The position numbers were made by a program, and so were the translations under genes. Positions 35,228 to 45,852 of a DNA stretch of 64,000 bases are shown piece after piece; the first letter of the stretch is position 1, and every line of letters begins with the position of its first letter. Origin of the DNA: Cenococcum geophilum 1.58 (Eukaryota; Ascomycota; Dothideomycetes; Gloniales; Gloniaceae). The notes beneath the pieces are model-generated. The model ran no database searches, was not told the DNA's origin, and was given only the letters and a program-made list of their open reading frames with translations. The stretch spans positions 2,046,001 to 2,110,000 of the forward strand of contig KV748177.1 of NCBI GenBank assembly GCA_001692895.1. Reading direction: 5' to 3'.

Positions 35228-38200
35228 CTAGCAACTCTTTTTTTATAGTTGCCATCTATATACACTTATAGATTGCCACTATATAAAGGTACAAAGCTAA
35301 GGGAAGGAAGAAGAAGAAGGGCGTTAGGGGTTAACGCGAAGACGAGTGGGCCGCTAAGGCGCTAGTTATAAGCGAGCGAATAGCGATTTTCCATCCCGGG
35401 GATGGAAAATCCTAATTGGCTGTTTAGAATCAGGGTCTATAGAATTCTTCTACTCCCTTTTAACCCAACCTTCAACTCATACACGTAGAGTATTCATGTT
35501 AACGAACGTCTCTAGTGCCTTATTTAGGTTTGCCTTTGTCATCGCATCTACCGGGTTATCTTGGCCATTAATCTATTAAATCTTAAAGAGTTCTTAACGC
35601 TCGTAGGATTGCCAAAGGGCCATAATATCAATCATAAGACGCTTCTCCTTTATAGTACTAAGCTTGACTAAACACTTATAGAGGGAATATAAGTCAGTGC
35701 ATATAATTATAGAAATAGCAGGAAGTTCAAGCCAATCTATAATTATCTTAAGGGTAGTTCTAATTGCAATTGCTATGTTAACTCCGCTAACCATTCTATA
35801 TATCTCTAACGCTAGAACGCTTTAAGTAACATACTTACTCTTAGTTAAGCTCTAATAGATAAGATTACCGTAGATTATAAAGTCATTCTCTCTAGTAGAT
35901 TCGTTTGCGATAATAATCTTATATCCTAGCTAGGAGCTAAAATCTTTATTATTTACAAACGACCCGTTAATAAATATAAAGAGCTTAGCGGTAAGAAGAT
36001 TAATAAATATATAAAGTAGTCCCCGATCAAGATGGGTTATTTGCTAGAAAAGGCGCTTATTTAGGGTAAGGACATCCTCCTTAGTTAGTTCCTAGTATTA
36101 AGCGGCAACAGAGAGATTAAAGGAAGCCTTAGGCTAATAGATAAAAGCAATATAAGCTTTATAAGCGCGTTGCTCCATATATCCTTGCTTTAGGAAATTA
36201 ACGTTAATAACATTAATCTTCTTGCCTTAACCCTTCTGGCGTAAAGCAATAGAGTCCTTATTTAGGGAAAGGATACATCCATTAAAGAGTAATAGCATTA
36301 TTGCATTAAGTCTTTCCTTTAGCTTTACTATAAAATTTGCCTTTACTAGCTTATCTTCCTTAAGAGCTAAGAATTAATTGTCTCCTAAGATGATTGTATC
36401 ATTAGTTTATATACCGACGATTCTAAATAGAGTTTCTATGGTTATAATAAGGAAGCAGGGATCGAATGTAAAGGTAGTTATTAGAAGCTTCTCTTTATAG
36501 TGCTTGCTGTAGGTAGCCCACCAATAAGTTCCTACCTTTGCAATTCTATATAGTGGCTTAAGCACAACCATAATCGTATCTTCGGGATATTAGTGGCGAA
36601 TTTACTCCAGAAGATATACCAGTATCAAGCGCTAAAGGCGCGTCTCTAATTAGGTGTAGGCCTAAGTAATATCTTATAAATAAACTGCCATTCCATTCTT
36701 TATTAAGGAGGGAGCTAATATAACAATGACTCGCTGACTAGCTTGTTAAATCGTGGGAGATTGTATAAGAATTATCTCTTTACTATTATCGTTGTAACCT
36801 TAGATAATAAGCCTTAATTTCTCAAATGGGGCGTTAATAGCTTTGCCCTTAATCTCGTTAACCATTCTTAACTTAAAGATACAAACTTTATTAAACTTAG
36901 TAGGGTTATATTTCTCGAATTTAAAGACTCCTCTTATAATAAGACTGTCGATCTCTTGCTTGTCGGATGCTTAGAAAGGAGCTCCTAGGGTTATAATACG
37001 ACCTTCCTTTTAAAGCTGTTTTGCAAGCTTAAAGTCAGCCTTCTCTTTAGCTATTATAAAGGCCATTAACAACTCGACTCTACTCTCTATAGCAGCAACG
37101 AATTACTCTTCAAAATTAATAAGATATTAGCGATTTCGTGATCCCTTCGGGCGACCTCTACCGCGTCGTGGTTGCGGCACGTCTACTATAATTATATTAG
37201 GATCACAGTCGCCTTCTAGGGCACGTTAATTGTGGTTCTCCTCTAGGGCATCTTTTAGGGTATCTTCTGGGGCATCCTACAAAGGCTCGGAACTATTATC
37301 TTTATAATAGAGCCTAATAACGGTTAAATGGAATTAAGTAGGTCTATAGGGCATCTAAAGAGTATAAGTTTAACCATTAATTACAATAAGTTTATATAGG
37401 CCTAACCATCCTCCCTTTTTACGCTATACCCGTACTTTAGATTAGAGTAGTAGATTAAGCGTAGTTAAGGTATTTAGGCCATTTCTCATTTCTAGTACGT
37501 TATTGACCTAGCGCGTAGCGTATAAACATTATACCTCCTTTATTGCTTTGCGAATAGCCTTAGCTTATTACACAATAGAGGGAGATAGTAGAGAATTATT
37601 AGTTATTTAAGGGTAGGCGCTAAAGACTAGCAACGTGGGTATAAGCCCATCTGGGCTAGCGGAATTATTAACAGCCTTAACAGCTATCTATAAGATAATT
37701 TCTTCGCTAGCGTCCTCTAGTTCTAAAGAAATAATCTTATATGCTTAGCGCAATGGCGTATAGTATCGCTCCACTTTTTTAATACTGTTATATGCCTTAA
37801 TAGGGACTTCCTTAACCTTAATTGCTATTACTTTTACCTGTTATTAAAACTCCGCAGATAAGAAGTTCTTTCCTACGTTATAAATAATTTAATTAGGGGG
37901 TCCTAGGTAGACATTAATCTAGTATAACTAAAGGGTATCCTATGCGTTTCTAGCTAATATATCCCTTAAGAAACGTGCGGCTTAGAAGGAGGTTAATAAG
38001 TTAATAGCTTAGAGGACTAGCTTACCGTTAAAATATATAACATTAATAATAATATAGAAGTTAAAGTTATAGTTATCTTTAAGGGTAAACTTAAATCGGC
38101 CAGGGGACTTCTGGTTTATTTAGTAGTAATAGCAGTACTTTATAAGATGCTTAATTGCCTTAACCTTAACTTTATAACCTGCTTGTTAAAAAACCCTAAG

Positions 38201-40429
38201 CAGTTAGTAAACGGATGGGTGGCCAAAACGACGGTGTAGTTAATGTAGCTCTAACTCGGTCAAGTGACTCTAAGTAACGCTCCTTTTTAGTTATTAGAGG
38301 AGCAACTAAGGGTAACCCCACTTGCGTATAACGGGCACCCGATTGTCTCCCTAAATGAGTATATTCTTAAGGTTATTAAGCTTAACGCCTAATTTATCTA
38401 TATCTTAGATATAGAATAGGAATAGGGTGTTTACGGGAACAATGTGGAAGGTAATATATCCTAATGGGGTTTAGACCTTGATTATGCTAAGAGAGATTAC
38501 AGTACCCTTACTAAAGCGAATTATATATTGGCCTGCCGTTAATTGGTCGATTTAAACAGAGCTATTAAGCTGCTAAAGAGCTTAAACTTAAGGTTCTCCT
38601 ACTATAAATACTCCTGCGGCTTTAGTATCTGGCATAATACTATAGAAGACGTTCGCCGAGTATCTGTCGTTAAAGAAGAACGCGGAACTTTTCTTTGGCT
38701 TATTAAAGATATCTAACTTTGTAACAGAATGGAACGTAGATTGGTTATTAAGAATAGCGACGGTTTGTATGCCATTTACCTCACTATATTCAGTAAAGTA
38801 TTGGTTAGGAGAGTAGTCCTTAATATCTATATTTATAAGGAGCTGTTCGGCCTTATTAACCTTATCCTTAAGGTCTTTTATGCCTTTATATTGGACTAGA
38901 AAGCTTTAGAAGTAGGCCGCAATAACCTTACAATTTCTAATATTTCTTATACTCTGTCGGAACTTATTATATACCTCCTTTTACTCATTAAGAGAGTGTC
39001 TATTTAACTAGCAATTTAGCTTCTTATAAACGTAGCACTTCTTCTAATAGTTGTTCCGAAATAAACCTCTATAAGGACCTCTACGATTGCTTTATAGTTA
39101 ACGTTAATTATACCCTCTACCGTATCCCCTACTCCGGCCGCCATATATTCGATTAGTCTAGTTATAATTATATTAGTCTAGAATCCCGGTTTAAATAGGG
39201 TTTTTAATATAAAATTATTGGGGTTCTTATATTTACATTACAGTGCCTATAGCGGAGCGTAGTTTAGCATATACTCCTTTAAATATATTTATAGGTTTAT
39301 ATAGCGCCAAGTTACACTTAAGAACGCCACGGCATGCTAAGATAACCTAGTCCCTTAGACTATTCTCGTTTTAGTAGGTTTTAGTAAAACCACGTTAGAT
39401 TTTCTGGAGTTTATTAAAGAGTAGTTAAAGACACTCTAGGTAAGTCGTTATTAGGTTAAAAGCAATAACTCTTTGGAATATAATCTCCCGCCATTTAGAT
39501 ATATAGAGTTAGCGGTTCTTATTAGTTTTAAAGTAGGCTCTAGTAAGCTAAAGCATTATATTAAAGCTATAGTTTTTACCTATAATATGGTTATAATAGA
39601 ACGTTGCCGCCCGTCCCTTTAATATAATAGAGAAAGTATAATGGAACTGGTGGCGTTAAATTCTAACCTTATTGCAGCAGTTATAAAAGACCTATAGTTT
39701 TACTCTAAGTATATCGTATAATTCTCCTCTAAACTTCTTCTCTTTGTCTAAATATACCTTTATTAGATTCGTAACTTCTTAAGATAGAGGCTTATTGGTT
39801 GGCTGGGATAGAGGAGTTAAAGGTAGTAGAGGTAGAGGAAAAGTACCTCTAGGTGGGAGAGTACCTCTAGGTGGGAGAGTAGCGTTCTAGGGGTTTTATT
39901 CCGAATTAAAGTTGCCTTCCAAAGAATATAGGTTGGTTTTAGGTTTCCATAGTTAACGTATAATCTTAGCTTCCGTCTATACTAGTTCTTCTATACTAGT
40001 AAAAACAGCGTAAATATTACTAGTAATTAGGTTACCGTCCTTAATAATATACACCCCATTCCTTTAGAGGGAGTCTTAAAAATCCTAAATAATATTAATA
40101 TTACTAAGTGCTTAGGTGTCGGCGGTCTATCCTATAAAATCCTCCCTAAAGTATTCCTATAACTATAAATTAGTATAATAGCTATCTTAGTAAAATAGAA
40201 TATGGTATAGAAGAAAGCCGTTAACTTATTTTGCGGTATAGGTTGTTGTATTAAAGGTAAATGCGTCCTAATCTTCATTAATAAGTTTCGCGTATATAAC
40301 TACCCCTAGTAGTAAGGAGTCTCTCCAGTCGTTTAGAGTGGCCATAGTTATATCTTTAGAGAAAGGGAATATTAGTAGTATAGGGATTGTCATTTAGTAC
40401 GCGTTCGTGACGTGTATTTGTAATTATAG

Positions 40430-40596
40430 GGCTTAGGACCAGTTCTAGCCTTAAATCGCGAAGACTCGTAAAGCGTGTTATTCTGCGTAATAGACGCAAG
40501 AATCTGTAATCTGGGGAAGGCTTAGGACCAGTTCTGGCCTTTAGATCCTTAGATTTATAAAAGAGTTTTATTTAAGGTTTAGGACCAGTTCTAACC
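40430..40596 (-). promoter_or_regulatory. Triplicated hairpin motif in the leader of copia B
   Basis: Three copies of an imperfectly self-complementary 21-bp motif with core AGGACCAGTTCT lie at 40430-40450, 40519-40539 and 40576-40596, between the 5' LTR and Gag. Copy A has the same triplet at 41053-41073, 41142-41162 and 41200-41220. The position suits an RNA dimerisation or packaging signal; the function is inference. Confidence 0.6.
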
Positions 40597-40705
40597 TTAA
40601 AAGACAGCTTCCCTTAGCACGAGTAGCACTGGTACAGTAGCTTATCTCTTTTTAGTGAAAACCTAGCTGTTCTGTAGTATAACAGTGAAGTTAACCACTA
40701 ATTAG

Positions 40706-40866
40706 TATTAGATCACAAGGGGATATTACGTAGCTACGGTTCGTAGATAGTATGATAATTGTTATTATATATATCATAGGAATGAGGAAAGGGGTGAGGA
40801 ACCTAAGGTTCCTTACTACACTAGGGCCACGTCAACACGTGACAACCGCTTGCCTCATTCCCGACA
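40706..40866 (-). repeat. 5' LTR of copia B
   Basis: 161 bp, equal to the 3' LTR, with few differences. Confidence 0.9.
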
Positions 40867-41328
40867 ATTATATTAAAGGCGAATTCGTCCTAATCTTTAT
40901 TAATAAGTTTCGCGTACTTAGCTACCCCTAGTAATAAGGAGTCTTTTTAGTTATTTAAGGTAGGCGTAGCTATATTTTCGGAGGGAGGGAAGTATTATTA
41001 GTGTAGGGATTGTTATTTAGTACGCGTTTGTGATATATATTTACGGTTATAGGGCTTAGGACTAGTTCTAGCCTTAAATCGCGAAGACTTATAAAGCGTG
41101 TTATTCTGCGTAATAGACGCAAGAATCCGTAATCTTAGAAAGGCTTAGGACCAGTTCTGGCCTTTTAGATCCTTAGATTTATAGAAGAGTTCTATTTAAG
41201 GTTTAAAACCAGTTCTAACCTTAAAAGACAGCTTCCTCTAGCACGAGTAGCACTGGTACAGTGGCTTATCTCTTCTTAGTAATACCTAGCTGTTCTATAG
41301 TATAACAGTGAAGTTAACCACTAATTAA

Positions 41329-41512
41329 TGTTAGACTCACAAGGGGATATCACGTAGCTACGGTTCGTAGATAGTATGATAATTATTATTCTTTTTTCTT
41401 AAGAGGAATAAGGAAAGGGGTAAGGAACTTAAGGTTCCTTACCACGCTAGGGCCACGTTAACACGTGACGGCAATATGCCTTATGTGACGGTAACTTGCC
41501 TTATTCCCGACA
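41329..41512 (-). repeat. 5' LTR of copia A
   Basis: 184 bp. It is followed on the right by GTTAG, which begins a short GTTA-rich tract. It differs from its partner by a handful of transitions. Confidence 0.9.
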
Positions 41513-41517
41513 GTTAG

Positions 41518-42302
41518 TTAGTTAGTTAATTAGTTAGTTATAATTAGTTAATAGAAAAGAGGTTAGTAAGAAGAGAAGAAAAAAGTATTTTTTAAGGAAA
41601 ATTATCTATTTATTGGTCCTATCTAAGTTATTAAAGACTCTAGGGCTTTAGGCCAATTTATATAACTATAAAAGGCCTAGGCTCTCCTAAAGCTATACTT
41701 AATCTAGATATTAAATTTAGGGGGCTAAATTATACTACTATATACCTCCCCTACCTAAGTTATTATCCCCTAACAACCTCTAAAACTCCCTACTTCTCCC
41801 TATCTTTAAAATAAAGGTGCGGCTAGTAACTATATATACTCCTTACCCTTATTATAAACCTAAAATAGTAACTAAGGAGACTTTATTCTAGTTAAATAAG
41901 GCTACTATTATTTGCCTAGCGGGGTAGTATAAGAGGTATTAAACTAATGGCTCTTAAATAATATAGCTCTTTTACGTCCTTTTATTTACTTAATTATGTC
42001 CTATAATTCTTTAGGCAACTCTATATAGCTTTACCCTTCTATAATAATAGGAGATACTCTACTTAGATCTACTATAATAGTTAAAGGATTAATTCTATTA
42101 TTAATATAGTAGAAATACATACGGCTATTAAAGCGCTCTATTTTAGCTATATATATTAGCTAAAATATATTCTTATAGTTTTTAATAGCCCTAGAACGGC
42201 AGGAATATATTTATTTCCTAACTTTATTCCTATTACTATTAAAAAGAAGGTTAAAATCTTAAATTACTACTAGAGAATTCCATTATCGTATTAGGACGCT
42301 AA
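41518..42302 (+). other. RIPed stretch after copia A, possibly the end of copia C3
   Basis: Starts with a GTTA-rich tract, then about 750 bp of RIPed sequence. If C3 continues after A, this should be its downstream part, but I could not recognise reverse transcriptase or RNase H in it. Left unassigned. Confidence 0.3.
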
Positions 42303-42893
42303 GGCCCTTAGATTAATTGGGTTCCTTAGAGTTCCTAGCGCTTATTATTTATAGCAAAGTTATCTCTAGCCCTCCTATGCCTCTACTAGCCGCTACTAAT
42401 GCCTATAATTATATTAGAGCTAAGGGAGTATTTAGTTGCGCTTATAAGGACTAGATAGCTTTCTAAAGTTTAATATTTTACTTTTTAAGGCTTCGCTATT
42501 CCAATTTAATATCTACTAGTTTATTTTTAATACTCTTAATAATGCTATTCTGGCTTATAATAATATTACTCTACTATATTATAGTTTTTTTAAGGCTTTT
42601 AATAAGCTAACAGAATTCGTTACAATTAATACCTCCTCCTTTACGCTTGGGTAAGGTAGAGACTCTTACTATAGGGAATAGAGGTAGTATATACTGCGTA
42701 GCTTATATTCTAGTTTATAGTGCGGCCTACTATTTAAACTATGCTAATCTTTAAGCGGTTTGTGTTCTTAGTAACTACTAGGCCTCTTATACCTTTGCGT
42801 TTGGTTTCCTTATATGTCTTAGTAGAGCTACTAGCGGGTCCAGAGGTGGTGTTGCTAATACGCGTTTAGGGTTGAAGTAGCTATTGGGGCTTT
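42303..42893 (-). mobile_element. Tad1-like LINE fragment L2, 5' end only
   Basis: Matches 54110-54700 of the larger LINE closely (CTAATACGCGTTTAGGG, AAGGTAGAGACTCTTACTA, AGTATTTAGTTGCGCTTAT), covering about 590 bp of 5' UTR and ORF1 start. Beyond 42303 the match stops abruptly, so the body of this copy is missing. RIPed, non-functional. Confidence 0.75.
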
Positions 42894-45387
42894 AGACCCT
42901 TAACGTATATATATATATATGTATATTCTATTATGGCCATATACTATTTAGGGTATAGGCCATTATAGAGCGCTAACTAAATACTTCCTGCCATTAATAT
43001 GCTTGCTCTAGTTTAGAAGCCAACTATAAGAACTATATATTTATTACCTAATACCCTACTTAACTAAGGAAAAAATAAAGGAAAGTAATGTGTTACTATT
43101 AGAAGAAAGTCAGAGTTTAGAGGCGAGCCTAAGTAAGTAGTTTTCGACGCCTTGTGTCCGTAGGGCTATTCCAGCGTTATATACTTCTTGATCGGCGACG
43201 CACTAGTAGAGGCACGTGTAGAGAAGGCTCGCGGTATATTCGGTTAGATAATTGGAGGGGGAATTCTTAAGAGTCTTTGCTTATTAACGTCGGCTTCTAT
43301 ACTCTCTATATCTTATATACTTAGGTATAAATATCTAGTCTCCTTTGCAAATTTAATTATAGCTTTAACTACGCTAATATCTAGCTTCCAGCGCTTAATT
43401 GGGCCGTTAATATTCCTACCTCCTTCTTATCTGCGTAAGTAGCCTCTTAATGCATATAATAGATCCCTAAATTAATCTCTATACTACTTTCTTAGTTTAA
43501 ACCTCTGCTGTGTCTACCTCCTATAAGAAAAGAGGAAGTGCTATATTAATTCTATAAGCCCGTAGTTACATAACGCCATCTCTAATACATTAATTTTATG
43601 GAGATATTCCTTTAGAAATAACTTGCCGGTCTATAGCTACGCAAGGATGGCAGCTTTAGAGCTAATTAGCTGCTAGTATAATCCTGCAGCCTTTCTAAGG
43701 TAAAGTGCTGTATTAATCTTCCTTATAAACTTACCCGTATTAGATCTTCCTAATAAAAGCGGTTTTATTATTATCTTAGCTTTTTTTAAGGCTTGCATTA
43801 CAAGGTATTATAGGAGGCCGTCTCTCTATAGTAGCTCCTCGCCCTTTACTCTTATTATTACTTTGGCAAGCTTATTAGCCTTTTTATTTTCTATAAATCC
43901 TAAGTGGCCTAAAATCTAGTATAGCGTGACATTATTTAGCTAGAGCTTTTTTAAAGATCTTTATAACTATTTCCTAGTAGGCTCTAGCCCTTTAGCTCTA
44001 TACTAACAGTAACGCTAATTGCGAGTTAGAGAATATTCTTATACTAAAAGCAGGTATTAAAAAACCTGCTTAGTTAATAGCCGTGCACATAGGGTCCTAC
44101 AGCCAGTTAGCTGCCTCGCTAATTGCTAGAAGCTCTATTAGGTAGGCGTTGGCCTGCTTAAAGCCCGCCACCGTTTTTAAAAGCGTTGCTTTAGATGGCG
44201 TAGTATATACGCTAACTCCTGCCCTACTATTACGTACTGATATATTAACGTATATATCGACCTACCCTAGCTTATAGTCTTTAATAATAGCTTAAGTATG
44301 CTCTTTATCCTTATATATTACTACGTTAGGCTTAGCTACCTATAGCGGGTATATATATGGTTTAACCTCTAGCACCCTATTTACCTAAACATCCTTATAT
44401 ATCTCTACTATCCTTTAGAGCGGCGACCGGTGCCGTCTATAGAGCCTCTGTCTTTGAATTATTTAATAAGGATATAATTTGCCTAGTTTATAGATTAATA
44501 CCTAGAACGTAATGGCCTGGTTACGCAGCCTTTACTTAAAAGGGAGCAAGCCTGCTTTTACCTTCGCTATTAGCAGAGTAACGGTATAGAACCCCCTAAT
44601 AATAGCTTATACCGTGATTCTCTGCGCTTGCTAAAGGAGCTACTTTAACTCTTATATTATAAGCGGGTACTATATCGGCGACGCGTAGTCTACTACTAGT
44701 AGGACTAAGCTCTTAGCTAGCTGCTTAACGCTTTTAAACTATAGTCCCTTTAATCTACGCAACGCTAGCGCTATCTTAGTAGTCTTGCCTGCCTTATTTG
44801 CTAGGTATACCTTAAACCATAGCTCCTTATTAAGAATTACCTTAAGAATTTTAACTTCCTATGTCGGGGGGATTCCTTTTCCTTTAAATTAGAGTGGTAT
44901 AGTAGTATCCCTACCTACTTCTTTATATCTAGTAAGGTGGATAAATAACGTTTTCTTCGCTTTAAATTAGGCTCTACTAGTCCTCTCCTATTTCTTAAGC
45001 ATTGGTATAATCTCGTCCTGGATAATCTACGTATTTTCCTCTACTATAGGGCCTATAACCTATACTAAGTAGTTATTAACAAAGGCTATAGAGCTGCTAT
45101 TTTTAGGTGCACTTTATATAAGATCTGCGTTAAAGAATAAAAAGAGTATTAGGGCTAGTGCTAATCCCTACGGAAGACCCGCCTATAGGAGCGCCTATAC
45201 CTCTAATATATATCCGTTAATTAGGATATAGGCTTAATAGTTTGTATAAAAGTCCTATACCTATTATATAATTGTCTAAGGTATCTAATACTGCCGTAAT
45301 CTCCTAATTTCCGGCTCTATAGCTATATTATTATACGCACCCTTAATATTAAATAATACTAGAGATAGTGTTTTCTTTCCTCTCTAC

Positions 45388-45597
45388 TGTTACGGCTTGT
45401 ATAAATGCCTCTGAACCGAAGCTTGTAGAATGCTGTATTATAAAGATACTAAGCTAAAGAGAAGGAAAAGGGGTCGCCAGGACCGATGTAAATAAATATA
45501 TAGGGTAAGCCGCTAAGGCGCTAGCTTTAGGCGGGCTAATTGTAGGTCGGTAGAATATGGCAAAATTTGGCAGGTAACGTGCGATAGCGCCGTTACA
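45388..45597 (-). repeat. 3' LTR of gypsy G2
   Basis: 210 bp. It contains GCCGCTAAGGCGCTAG (about 45509-45524), a motif that also lies in the 3' UTR of the copia copies. The minus-strand start TGTAACGGCGC follows a polypurine tract. Confidence 0.9.
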
Positions 45598-45787
45598 TTA
45601 CCCCCCTTTTTGAAAGAAAGCCTGCCCTTAGGCTTAGTTAGAAAAAATAGGGTAGCACTAAGCTTATAAACGTAGGATTATAAAAATATAAGATGAGGAG
45701 ATAAAGGGGATACGAGTCCGTCCTAACTAAGTATAAAGGGCAATTGTGGGCTAAGTGGAAGCACTAGGCCAGAAAGAGTAGCCGCTA

Positions 45788-45852
45788 AAAGTCTTGGCAC
45801 GGATCTAACCAATTAGACAACTTTAACCGGCGGTCGAAGTTCCTAGACATCT
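45788..45852 (-). repeat. Shared palindromic block in gypsy G2
   Basis: The stretch AAGTCTTGGCACGGATCTAA, then CCAATTAGACAACT, with a palindrome at 45819-45841 and CCTAGACATCT, is almost the same as copia A at 30157-30222. Same place relative to pol and 3' LTR. Confidence 0.85.

Larger units (their letters stand above)
35067..40866 (-). mobile_element. Ty1/copia retrotransposon B, both LTRs, nested in copia A
   Basis: A 5.8-kb element with 161-bp LTRs (35067-35227, 40706-40866) and a perfect ATTAT duplication (35062-35066, 40867-40871). The flanks on either side join as copia A leader, which proves the nesting. Order on the minus strand: 5' LTR; leader with three hairpin repeats (40430-40596); Gag (about 40250-38750); protease (about 38720-38590, with PDTKAAGVS); integrase (about 38350-37150); reverse transcriptase (about 37150-36050); RNase H (about 36050-35440), which includes a 66-codon open stretch at 35594-35794; 3' UTR; 3' LTR. 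It is less RIPed than A and R1, so it is the youngest copy of this family here. Broken, with many breaks. Confidence 0.92.
29718..41512 (-). mobile_element. Ty1/copia retrotransposon A, both LTRs, split by copia B
   Basis: 184-bp LTRs (29718-29901, 41329-41512) are flanked by a perfect GTTAG duplication (29713-29717, 41513-41517). Without the nested copy B (35067-40866 plus 5 bp) the element is about 5990 bp. Order on the minus strand: 5' LTR; leader with three hairpin repeats (41053-41220); Gag (about 35066-33500, beginning right of B near 40870); protease (about 33480); integrase (about 33250-32300); reverse transcriptase (about 31960-30840); RNase H (about 30840-30240); 3' UTR with the shared palindromic block (30157-30222) and a GCTAAGGCGCTAG motif; 3' LTR. 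Full-span but RIPed and broken, with many breaks. Older than B. Confidence 0.92.
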
